Assembly (NCBI RefSeq): GCF_026072635.1
Contig: NZ_AP023081.1
Coordinates: 3,468,501 to 3,532,500 of the forward strand
DNA from: Pseudomonas solani
Lineage (GTDB): Bacteria; Pseudomonadota; Gammaproteobacteria; Pseudomonadales; Pseudomonadaceae
DNA length: 64,000 nucleotides
Direction of reading: 5' to 3'
The translations under genes and the position numbers were made by a program. The notes under the pieces are model-generated. The model saw only the letters and a list, made by a program, of their open reading frames with translations, was not told where the DNA came from and did no database searches. This document shows, in pieces, positions 10,076 through 17,680 of the stretch (its first letter is position 1; each line of letters opens with the position of its first letter).

Positions 10076-10749
10076 TCCGTATCGAACCGGTCGGCGCCGA
10101 GGCGTTGCTGCTGGTGCTGGCGGATGAGCCGGACAGCCGTCTGCCGCAACGCATCGCCCAGCTCGCCGCTGTTCTGCGCCAGCACTTTGGCCACCGGCTC
10201 CGCGAGCTGGTGCCGGGCTGGACCACCCTCCTGCTGCACTACGACCTGCTGCACACCGATCACCTCCGGCTGGCCGCCGAGCTGGCGCCGTTGCTGGAGC
10301 AGTGGCAGCGGGCGGCTACGGGCGAGCAGGCCGGGCGCCTGCACGAGCTGCCCGTCTGGTACGGCAGCGAGGACCTGGCCACGGTGGCCGATGCCTGTGG
10401 GCTCAGTACCGGGCAGGTGATCGAGCTGCACGCCGGGGTGGAATACCGCGTCGGCGCCATCGGCTTCGCGCCGGGGTTCGCCTACCTGGGTGAGCTGGAT
10501 ACACGCCTCGCCCTGCCACGGCGCGACACGCCGCGCACGCGGGTGCCGGCGGGCAGCCTGGCCATCGCCGAGCGGCAGACGGCGATTTATCCACAGGCCT
10601 CGCCGGGCGGCTGGCACCTGCTGGGCCTCTGCCCGACGGCGCTGTTCGACCCGACGCGTGAGCCGCCGTGCCCGCTGGCGTTGGGGGACCGTGTGCGCTT
10701 CGTGCCCATCGATGAACGGACCTACCGCCGCGAACGGGGCGAACCATGA
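10072..10749 (+). CDS. pxpB: 5-oxoprolinase subunit B (KipI-like)
   Basis: KipI/PxpB-type subunit of 225 aa, partner of PxpC in the carboxylase-like half of 5-oxoprolinase. The diagnostic block FAPGFAYLGELD...PRRDTPRTRVPAGSLAI lies at about residues 132-167, followed by YPQASPGGWHLLG, as in allophanate-hydrolase subunit 1 relatives. The GTG start overlaps the pxpA stop and the stop overlaps the pxpC start (ATGA). Confidence 0.94.
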   Translation: MIRIEPVGAEALLLVLADEPDSRLPQRIAQLAAVLRQHFGHRLRELVPGWTTLLLHYDLLHTDHLRLAAELAPLLEQWQRAATGEQAGRLHELPVWYGSEDLATVADACGLSTGQVIELHAGVEYRVGAIGFAPGFAYLGELDTRLALPRRDTPRTRVPAGSLAIAERQTAIYPQASPGGWHLLGLCPTALFDPTREPPCPLALGDRVRFVPIDERTYRRERGEP

Positions 10750-11672
10750 ACGGCCTGCGGGTGATCAAGGCCGGGCCCCTGAGCCTGCTGCAGGACGGCG
10801 GGCGCAGCGGCTGGCAGCACCTGGGGGTTTCCCCGTGCGGGCCCATGGATCGCCACGCCGCCTATTGGGCCAATCGCCTGCTGGGCAATGCGCCGGGCGC
10901 CAGCCTGGTCGAGATCGCCCTGGGCGGTGTCGAGCTGGAAAGCCTGGGCGATGGCTGGGTGGCGCTCTGTGGCGCGGACCTGCCCATCACCCTGGATGGC
11001 GAGGCGCGGCCCAACTGGTCGCGCTTCCCGCTGCGCGCCGGGCAGCGCATCAAGCTGGGCTTCGCCCGCAACGGCCAGCGGGCCTATCTCGCCATCACCG
11101 GTGGCTTTCGCGTCGAGCCGGTGCTGGGCAGCGTCGCCTGCCAGGTGCGTGAAGGCCTTGGCGGGCTGAACGGCCAAGGGGCGAAGCTGGCCGACGGCGA
11201 CCTGTTGCCGGGCGGGGAAGGGCGTTTCGAGCGGGGCGCCAGTGTGCCTTGGCCCTGGCAGCCGGACTACCGCGCCGAGCGCCCGTTGCGGGTGATGCTT
11301 GGCGGCGATGCCGGGCAGTTCGCTGATGACCAACTACAGGCCTTTTTCCAGCGACCCTGGCAGCTCAGCCCGCAATCGGATCGCATGGGCGCGCGCCTGC
11401 AGGGCGAGGCGATCCGTGCGCCGCAGCGGCAATGGTCCCTGGGCGTGGTACGCGGCACCGTGCAGGTCCCGCCCGACGGCCAGCCGATCATCCTCCAGGC
11501 CGACCACCAGACCATGGGCGGCTACCCCATCCTCGGCTGGCTGCACCCCCGGGACTGCGACCGCCTGGCCCAGTGCGCGGCGCACCAGAGGCTGCGTTTC
11601 CAGGCTGTGGATATCTCGGCGGTACAGGCCGAGGTGCGTGCGTTCCGCCGCTTCTTCGGCGCCGGTTCGTAG
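10746..11672 (+). CDS. pxpC: 5-oxoprolinase subunit C (KipA-like)
   Basis: KipA/PxpC-type biotin-dependent-carboxyltransferase-like subunit of 308 aa, completing PxpABC. The N-terminal family signature LQDGGRSGWQHLGVSPCGPM (residues 15-34) is intact, and NGQRAYLAITGGF appears near residue 100. It is the last gene of the operon. No terminator-like hairpin precedes the REP array that starts within a few bases of its stop codon. Confidence 0.94.
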   Translation: MNGLRVIKAGPLSLLQDGGRSGWQHLGVSPCGPMDRHAAYWANRLLGNAPGASLVEIALGGVELESLGDGWVALCGADLPITLDGEARPNWSRFPLRAGQRIKLGFARNGQRAYLAITGGFRVEPVLGSVACQVREGLGGLNGQGAKLADGDLLPGGEGRFERGASVPWPWQPDYRAERPLRVMLGGDAGQFADDQLQAFFQRPWQLSPQSDRMGARLQGEAIRAPQRQWSLGVVRGTVQVPPDGQPIILQADHQTMGGYPILGWLHPRDCDRLAQCAAHQRLRFQAVDISAVQAEVRAFRRFFGAGS

Positions 11673-11993
11673 GGCGTCGGGTTGCACCCGACCTACAAGA
11701 GCCGTGTCGTTCCGTAGCCCGTGCTTCAGCGCGCAGAAAGGCGCTGCCGGTGTTCCCGGACTGAAGTCCGGGCTACGGGTGTGGTTGGAGTGTAGGGCGG
11801 GTGAAACCCGCGTGTGTTCTGGCCGGGTTGTCCCCGACCTTCAAGAGCCGTGTCGTTCTGTAGCCCGTGCTTCAGCGCGGGAAAGGCGCTGCTGGTGTTC
11901 CCGGACTGAAGTCCGGGCTACGGGTGGTGTTGGGGCGTAGGGCGGGTGAAACCCGCGTGCGCTCTTGTCGGGTTGCACCCGACCTACGGGTGA
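11670..11993. repeat. REP cluster with 146-bp tandem duplication
   Basis: This gene-free stretch between pxpC and the Lrp gene is almost entirely palindromic. A unit beginning caagagccgtgtcgtt starts at 11696 and again at 11842, a near-identical period of 146 bp. Each unit carries gtagcccgtgcttcagcgcg, CCCGGACTGAAGTCCGGG, gtagggCGGGTGAAACCCG and a GGGTTG(C/T)(A/C)CCC hairpin. A further gtcGGGTTGCACCCgacctac lies just before unit 1. The loops (TTCA, TGAA, TTGCA) are kept while the stem bases vary. Confidence 0.85.
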
Positions 11994-12012
11994 AGTACCG
12001 GGTGCGGGTGCG

Positions 12013-12495
12013 TCATTTCGGCAGGTGGTTGAGGGGCAGCGGGCCCGGTGCCTTGACCGTCTGGATGGCGAAGTTGCTGCGGATGTCGCTGACGCCGGGC
12101 AGCTTGATCAGGTGGTTGGTGAGGAAGAGTTCGTAGGCGCGCAGGTCCGGCACCACCACTTGCAGCAGGAAATCCGCCTCGCCGGACACCAGGTGCACCG
12201 AGATTACCTCGGGCAGCAGTACCACCGCCTCGCGGAAGGCGTCGGCGCGGTCGGGGCTGTGGCGCTCGACCTTGATGCCGACGAACACCGTCAGGCCCAG
12301 CCCCACTTCGTAGCGATCCAGGTCGACCTGGTACCCGCGTATCACCCCGGCTTCCTCCAGCAGGCGCACCCGGCGCAGGCAGGGCGAGGGCGACAGGCCG
12401 ATCTCCTCGGCCAGCTGCACGTTGCTCAGGCGGCCGTCGCGCTGGAGGGCGGCGAGTATCTTGTGGTCGAAGGCGTCCAGTTTGAGATTTGGCAT
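12013..12495 (-). CDS. Lrp/AsnC-family transcriptional regulator
   Basis: Regulator of 160 aa with an N-terminal winged HTH (LDAFDHKILAALQRDGRLSN...AEEIGLSPSPCLRRV, about residues 5-47) and a C-terminal RAM effector-binding domain (about 65-150). I start it at ATG 12495 (MPNLKLDAF), where the family begins; the longer upstream frame has atypical composition. It is divergent from a LysE-type exporter 134 bp away, a common pairing in which the regulator senses an amino acid and controls its exporter. P. aeruginosa has the same divergent pair next to dppF (PA4507/PA4508, from memory). Confidence 0.93.
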   Translation of the reverse strand: MPNLKLDAFDHKILAALQRDGRLSNVQLAEEIGLSPSPCLRRVRLLEEAGVIRGYQVDLDRYEVGLGLTVFVGIKVERHSPDRADAFREAVVLLPEVISVHLVSGEADFLLQVVVPDLRAYELFLTNHLIKLPGVSDIRSNFAIQTVKAPGPLPLNHLPK

Positions 12496-12629
12496 AAATG
12501 GATGGTCCTGTCGGAGATATCTCCTTGTTCGTGCCAAACAGCATCCTCTTGTTGGCGTAATGCGCAAGCACCTGCCCCGGCCTCCGGGCATAGAATTTTT
12601 CCTCCGGAAGACCTGTGGAGGAGCGGGCG

Positions 12630-13265
12630 ATGGCGGATATAGGCGTATTCCTGATGGCCCTGGCAGTGGCCTACCTGCTGCCGGGGCCGGACATGATCCT
12701 GCTGCTGCAGACCGGCGCCCGGCAGGGGCGCGCCCTGGCGCTGGCCACCACCCTGGGGCTGGCGGTGGCGCGTGGCTGCCATGTGGCGCTGGCGGGGCTG
12801 GGTCTGGCGGTGCTGTTCCGCACCGCGCCCTGGACCTTCGACCTGGTGCGCCTGGCTGGCGCGGCCTACCTGCTGTGGATCGGCGTGCGCATCCTGCAGA
12901 CGCCGGCCTCGCAACTGGTGGCCGGCAGCGGCGGGGAGGGCGTTGCCCTGGGCGGCGCCTGGTGGCCGGCGATCCGCCGTGGGCTGTTGACCAACCTGCT
13001 CAACCCCAAGGCGCTGCTGTTCTGTTCGGTGCTGTTGCCGCAATTCGTCGACCCGGCGGCGGGGCCGCTGTTCGCCCAGTTCGCCCTGCTGGGCGCGGTG
13101 CTGGTGGGCGTGGGCCTGGCCTTCGATGCCTGCTATGCGCTGGCCGGTGCCGGCATCGGGCGTTGGCTGGGGCAACGGCCGCTGGCCCAGCGCATCCAGC
13201 AATGGCTGTTCGGCGGCGTGCTGGTGGGCTTCGGGGTGAGGTTGGCGCTGTTGCGTGACATGTAG
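12630..13265 (+). CDS. LysE/RhtB-family amino-acid exporter
   Basis: Inner-membrane translocator of 211 aa of the LysE/RhtB family with about six hydrophobic segments. The signature YLLPGPDMILLLQTGARQGR lies near residues 13-32, and LLTNLLNPKALLFC near 115-128 carries the conserved NPK. The ATG at 12630 has ggaggag 7 bases upstream; a GTG 15 bases earlier is less likely. The substrate is probably an amino acid sensed by the divergent Lrp-type regulator. Confidence 0.92.
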   Translation: MADIGVFLMALAVAYLLPGPDMILLLQTGARQGRALALATTLGLAVARGCHVALAGLGLAVLFRTAPWTFDLVRLAGAAYLLWIGVRILQTPASQLVAGSGGEGVALGGAWWPAIRRGLLTNLLNPKALLFCSVLLPQFVDPAAGPLFAQFALLGAVLVGVGLAFDACYALAGAGIGRWLGQRPLAQRIQQWLFGGVLVGFGVRLALLRDM

Positions 13266-13323
13266 GGCGGGTGAAACCCGCGTGACAGGGGATGTATGTG
13301 TCGGGTTTCACCCGACCTGCGGG
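13263..13323. repeat. REP-like palindrome pair after lysE
   Basis: gtaggGCGGGTGAAACCCGCgtgac and gtgtCGGGTTTCACCCGacctgcggg lie directly after the LysE stop and are inverted to each other. They are the same classes as in the 11.7-12.0 kb array. Confidence 0.7.
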
Positions 13324-13325
13324 CA

Positions 13326-13620
13326 TCGCGAATGAATTGGCTCTGTTTGAATTAGCAGTTGTGGTTTTAAAGCAAGCGCTCAAGCACGGCCCGTTCCGGG
13401 CTCCCAAGAGTTTCCGCCACCTCCACAGCATGGGTTTCGCTTCGCTCTACCCATCCTACGAAAGCCGCCACTTGCACGCTGGGTTGGTGCGCACATCAAT
13501 GTGAGGATTCGAGCGAAGAACGGTGGAGCAGCCGCCAAACGCCCCTTCCCAGGAGGCCGAGCGAATCGTCGTCCATTCTTCCAGCAACACTCAGCGCAGA
13601 CACAGCCCATGCATTCGTCC
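13326..13620. repeat. inverted-repeat-bounded noncoding element, short copy
   Basis: This fills the gap between the convergent lysE and dppF and has no gene. The left end (GCGAATGAATTGGCTCTG) and the reverse complement of the right end (ACGAATGCATGGGCTGTG) match imperfectly over about 34 bases. Internal blocks are shared with the copy at 42841-43388, in the same order: ctctacccatcctacgaaag, gcgcacatc, ggagcagccgccaaacgcccct, aatcgtcgt and ccagcaacac. The central 0.25 kb of the long copy is absent here. No transposase and no clear target duplication are visible. Confidence 0.7.
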
Positions 13621-13691
13621 CCACAGAGCGGTCAGGGTGTGGCGCCACGGGCCAGCGAACCCCATCGGGCGATGGGGTTCGTGGGGCGGGG

Positions 13692-14663
13692 TTACGGGGC
13701 GATGGTTTCGGCGTGGTGGCAGGCGACCTGGCGGGCGTCCAGCGCGCGCAGTTCGGGGACTTCCACCTGGCAGCGCTCGGTGGCGTAGGGGCAGCGCTTG
13801 TGGAAGGCGCAGCCGCTGGGCGGGTCGAGGGGGTTGGGCAGTTCGCCGACGATCTTGATCTTCGGCTTGGCCGGGTCCGGGTGGATGGTCGGCGTGGCCG
13901 AGAGCAGCGCGCGGGTGTAGGGGTGCAACGGGCGCTCGTAGATGAGCTCCGCCGGGCCGATCTCCGCCGGGCGGCCGAGGTACATCACCAGCACGTCGTC
14001 CGCCACGTGCTGCACCACCGAGAGGTTGTGGGAGATGAACACGTAGCCGGTGTTGAAGCGCTCCTGCAGGTCCATGAACAGGTTGAGGACCTGGGCCTGG
14101 ATGGAAACGTCCAGCGCCGAGGTGGGTTCGTCCGCCACCAGCACCTTGGGGTTGAGCATCATGGCGCGGGCCAGGGCGATGCGCTGGCGCTGGCCCCCGG
14201 AGAACATGTGCGGGTAGCGCTGGTAGTGCTCGGGGCGCAGGCCCACCTGCTGCATCATCGCCTGCACCTGCTCGCGGCGCTCGGCGCGGGACAGCGAGGT
14301 GTTGATCAGCAGCGGCTCGGCCAGCTGGTCACCGATCTTCTGCCGCGGGTTGAGGGATGCATAGGGGTTCTGGAACACCATCTGCACGTCGCGGCGCATC
14401 TGCTTGCGCTGCAGGCCGTTGGCGCGGGTGACTTCCTGCCCGGCGATTTGCAGGGAGCCGGAGCTGGGGATTTCGATCAGGGTCAGGGCGCGGGCCAGGG
14501 TGGACTTGCCGCAGCCGGATTCGCCGACCACGGCGAGGGTCTTGCCGGCCTGCAGTTCGAAGGACACGCCATTGAGGGCGCGCACCGTGGCCGTGCCTTT
14601 GAACAGGCCACGGGAGATGTCGTAGTGACGGGTCAGGTCACGGGCGGTCAGTACGGCAGTCAT
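13692..14663 (-). CDS. dppF: dipeptide ABC transporter ATP-binding protein DppF
   Basis: ATPase subunit of 323 aa of the Dpp/Opp importer at the cytoplasmic face of the inner membrane. Walker A GESGCGKSTLAR lies near residues 47-58, signature FSGGQRQRIALARAM near 154-168, Walker B VLVADEPTSALD near 174-185, and an oligopeptide-transporter C-terminal extension with the cysteine cluster CAFHKRCPYATERC near 285-298. It is the last gene of the dppBCDF run and overlaps the dppD stop by one base. Confidence 0.96.
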   Translation of the reverse strand: MTAVLTARDLTRHYDISRGLFKGTATVRALNGVSFELQAGKTLAVVGESGCGKSTLARALTLIEIPSSGSLQIAGQEVTRANGLQRKQMRRDVQMVFQNPYASLNPRQKIGDQLAEPLLINTSLSRAERREQVQAMMQQVGLRPEHYQRYPHMFSGGQRQRIALARAMMLNPKVLVADEPTSALDVSIQAQVLNLFMDLQERFNTGYVFISHNLSVVQHVADDVLVMYLGRPAEIGPAELIYERPLHPYTRALLSATPTIHPDPAKPKIKIVGELPNPLDPPSGCAFHKRCPYATERCQVEVPELRALDARQVACHHAETIAP

Positions 14664-15654
14664 CAGGCCACCTCGCCGAGATTCAGGGGGAAGAAGCAGC
14701 GCACCGCGCCATGTTCGTGCGGGTCCAGGCCGGGGCGGCGCTCGCGGCAGCTGGCCTGGGCGTAGGGGCAGCGCGGCGACAGCAGGCAGCCGTGGGGCCG
14801 GTCGTAGCGGCCGGGGACGATGCCGGGCAGGGTGGCCAGGCGGCGCTGGCCCTGGCTGTGCTCGGGAATCGCCTTGAGCAGTGCTTCGGTGTAGGGGTGG
14901 GTCGGGGCATCGAACAGGCGCGGCACTTCGCCGATTTCCACCGCCTGGCCGGCGTACATCACACAGACGCGGTCGGCGGTTTCGGCCACCACCGCCAGGT
15001 CGTGGGTGATCAGCACCAGGCCCATGCCCTGGTCGCGCTGCAGATCCAGCAGCAGGTCCATGATCTGCGCCTGGATGGTCACGTCGAGGGCGGTTGTGGG
15101 TTCGTCGGCGATCAGCAGCTTGGGTTCGGCGGCGATGGCCATGGCGATGGCCACGCGCTGGCTCATGCCCCGGAGAGCTGGTGGGGGTAGGCGTCGAGGC
15201 GGCTGGCGGCGCCGGGTATCTCCACGCGCTCCAGCAGCTCCAGGGCGCGCTGGCGGGCGGCGCGGCCCTTCAGGGCCATGTGCTGGTGCAGCACTTCCTC
15301 GATCTGGAAGCCCACGGTGTAGCTGGGGTTGAGGGCGGTCATCGGGTCCTGGAAGACCATGGCCAGGTCCTTGCCGACGATGTGGCGGCGCTGCTTGCCC
15401 TTGAGGCGCAGCATGTCGGTGCCGTCGAACTGCATGCTGTCGGCGGTGACCTTGCCGGGGGCGTCGATCAGGCCCATCAGCGCCATCATGGTCACCGACT
15501 TGCCGGAGCCGGACTCGCCGACGATGGCCAGCACCTCGCCCTTGTTCACGGAGAGGTCGAGGCCGTCGACCACCGGTACCGCATTGGCGTCGCCGAAGCG
15601 CACGCCGAGGTTCTTGATATCCAGAAGGCTCATGGTGGGCTCCTCAGAGGGCAT
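14663..15654 (-). pseudogene. dppD: dppD, ATP-binding protein, interrupted by a one-base frameshift
   Basis: Second ATPase of the dipeptide importer, split into two frames. The upstream part (15654 to 15163) contains Walker A GESGSGKSVTMMAL and ends PHQLSGA-stop. The downstream part (15166 to 14663) opens with MSQRVAIAMAIAAEP and holds Walker B LLIADEPTTALD, the H-loop and the cysteine-rich C-terminus. One extra G in the GGGG run (complement of 15168-15171) would restore LSGGMSQR and give a protein of about 324 aa. The break is thus inside the ABC signature motif. It may be a sequencing homopolymer error, a real loss, or much less likely programmed frameshifting. All surrounding genes are intact, which favours an error or recent mutation. 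Confidence 0.85.
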
Positions 15655-16546
15655 TCTTGAGTTTCGGGTCCAGCGCGTCGCGCAGGCCGTCGCCCATCAG
15701 GTTGATCGCCAGCACGCTGAGCAGGATGGTCAGGCCGGGCAGCGAGACCACCCACCAGGCGCGCTCGATGTAGTCGCGGGCGGAGGCCAGCATGGTTCCC
15801 CATTCCGGGGTCGGCGGTTGTACGCCGAGGCCGAGGAAGCCGAGGGCCGCGGCATCGAGGATGGCGGAGGAGAAGCTCAGGGTCGCCTGGACGATCAGCG
15901 GCGCCATGCAGTTGGGCAGCACGGTGATGAACATCAGGCGGAAGATGCCGGCACCGGCCAGGCGCGAGGCGGTGACGTAGTCGCGGTTGCGCTCGACCAT
16001 CACTGCGGCGCGGGTCAGGCGCACGTAGGAAGGCAGCGAGACGATGGCGATGGCGATCACGGTGTTGATTAGCCCTGGGCCGAGGATGGCGACGATGGCC
16101 ACCGCCAGCAGCAGCGAGGGCAGGGCCAGCATGATGTCCATCAGGCGCATGATCAGCATGCCCAGCAGCGGGGCGAAGCCGGCGATCAGGCCCAGAAGGA
16201 TGCCGGGCAGCAGCGACATCACCACCGAGGCGAGGCCGATGAGCAGCGACAGGCGCGCGCCGTGGATCAGCCGCGAGAGCAGGTCGCGGCCCAGCTCGTC
16301 GGTGCCGAGCACGAACTGCCACTGGCCGCCTTCGAGCCAGGCCGGCGGGGTCAGCAGGGCGTCGCGGAACTGCTCGCTGGGGTCATAGGGCGCGATCCAG
16401 GGCGCGAACAGCGCGCAGATCACGATGATCACCATGAAGGCGAGGCCGCCGACGGCGCCCTTGTTGTGGGAGAAGGCCCGCCAGAATTCCTTCATCGGCG
16501 AGGGGTAGAGGATGGCCGGTTCGACCGTGTTCTGAGCGATGGTCAT
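15644..16546 (-). CDS. dppC: dipeptide ABC transporter permease DppC
   Basis: Inner-membrane permease of 300 aa with an N-terminal OppC-type extension and about six TM segments. The EAA-type loop for docking the ATPases is YVRLTRAAVMVERNRDYVTASRLAGAG (about residues 172-198, key residues VERNRDYVTA.LAG). It overlaps the dppD start by 11 bases and follows dppB after 9 bases, consistent with one transcript. Confidence 0.95.
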   Translation of the reverse strand: MTIAQNTVEPAILYPSPMKEFWRAFSHNKGAVGGLAFMVIIVICALFAPWIAPYDPSEQFRDALLTPPAWLEGGQWQFVLGTDELGRDLLSRLIHGARLSLLIGLASVVMSLLPGILLGLIAGFAPLLGMLIMRLMDIMLALPSLLLAVAIVAILGPGLINTVIAIAIVSLPSYVRLTRAAVMVERNRDYVTASRLAGAGIFRLMFITVLPNCMAPLIVQATLSFSSAILDAAALGFLGLGVQPPTPEWGTMLASARDYIERAWWVVSLPGLTILLSVLAINLMGDGLRDALDPKLKNAL

Positions 16547-16555
16547 GACGGGTCC

Positions 16556-17566
16556 TCAGCGCTGGTGGCGAATGCGTGGGTTGGCGAAGCCGTAGAGCAC
16601 GTCCACGACGAAGTTCACCAGGATTACCAGGCAGGCGATCAGCAGGATGCCGTTCTGCACCACCGGGTAATCGCGGGCGCCGATCGATTCGATCAGCCAT
16701 TTGCCGATGCCCGGCCAGGAGAAGATGGTTTCGGTGAGCACGGCACCGGCCAGCAGCGTGCCGACCTGCAGGCCGAACACCGTGAGCACCGGGATCAGCG
16801 CATTGCGCAGGCCGTGGACGAAGACCACGCGGGCCGGCGACAGGCCCTTGGCGCGGGCGGTGCGCACGTAGTCCTCGCGCAGCACCTCGAGCATGGCCGA
16901 GCGGGTCATGCGGGCGATCACCGCCAGGGGAATGGTGCCGAGCACGATGGCCGGCAGGATCAGGTGGCGCAGGGCGTCGAGGAAGGCGCCTTCCTCGTCT
17001 GAGAGCAGCGTGTCGATGAGCATGAAGCCGGTGACCGGCTCGATGTCGTAGAGCAGGTCGATGCGCCCGGAGACCGGTGTCCAGCCGAGCCAGACGGAGA
17101 AGAACATGATCAGCAGCAGGCCCCACCAGAAGATCGGCATGGAATAGCCCGCCAGCGAGATGCCCATCACCCCGTGGTCGAACAGCGAGCCGCGCTTGAG
17201 CGCTGCGATCACCCCGGCCAGCAGGCCCAGGGTGCCGGCGAACAGCAGGGCGGCCAGGGCCAGCTCCAGGGTCGCGGGGAACAGGGTGAGGAATTCGTGC
17301 CAGACGCTTTCGCGGGTGCGCAGGGACTCGCCCAGATCACCCTTGGCGAGCTTGCCGATGTAGTCGAAGTACTGCTCGCGCAGGGGTTTGTCGAGGCCGA
17401 GGCGGGTCATCGCCTGGGCATGCATTTCGGGGTCGACCCGGCGTTCGCCCATCATCACTTCGACCGGGTCGCCCGGGATCAGGCGGATCAGCGCGAAGGT
17501 GAGCAGGGTGATGCCGAAGAAGGTGGGGATCAGAAGCCCCAGTCGGCGGGCGATGAAACTTAGCAT
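16556..17566 (-). CDS. dppB: dipeptide ABC transporter permease DppB
   Basis: Partner permease of 336 aa. It starts MLSFIARRLGLLIPTFFGIT, the usual OppB/DppB N-terminus. A GTG 27 bases upstream is in frame but would add non-family residues, and gaggag lies 12 bases before the chosen ATG. The EAA loop (MLEVLREDYVRTARAKGLS) lies near residues 220-238. A stem-loop and 114 bases separate it from the upstream binding-protein gene. Confidence 0.95.
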   Translation of the reverse strand: MLSFIARRLGLLIPTFFGITLLTFALIRLIPGDPVEVMMGERRVDPEMHAQAMTRLGLDKPLREQYFDYIGKLAKGDLGESLRTRESVWHEFLTLFPATLELALAALLFAGTLGLLAGVIAALKRGSLFDHGVMGISLAGYSMPIFWWGLLLIMFFSVWLGWTPVSGRIDLLYDIEPVTGFMLIDTLLSDEEGAFLDALRHLILPAIVLGTIPLAVIARMTRSAMLEVLREDYVRTARAKGLSPARVVFVHGLRNALIPVLTVFGLQVGTLLAGAVLTETIFSWPGIGKWLIESIGARDYPVVQNGILLIACLVILVNFVVDVLYGFANPRIRHQR

Positions 17567-17592
17567 CTCGGTGGTTGACTCCTCAGGTATCA

Positions 17593-17624
17593 CGCCCGCT
17601 TCCGCTTGTGACGGTGGGCGGGCG
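17593..17624 (-). other. intercistronic stem-loop between dppA4 and dppB
   Basis: CGCCCGC (17593-17599) pairs with GCGGGCG (17618-17624) around an 18-base loop, without a T run. Such structures between a binding-protein gene and its permease genes often stabilise the upstream message or attenuate the downstream genes; that role here is inferred. Confidence 0.5.
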
Positions 17625-17680
17625 CCGTTCTTGTTGTTGGGAGCGTCGCGGCTGTGGGTTGGACCGCCGCGACGCTGCCG

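Noticed and set aside
11670..11993. CRISPR array
   Set aside because: The repeats are palindromes of several classes in a 146-bp compound unit, without uniform spacers or cas genes.
15160..15176. programmed frameshift in dppD
   Set aside because: No slippery heptamer or clear downstream pseudoknot; a plain missing G in a homopolymer is simpler.
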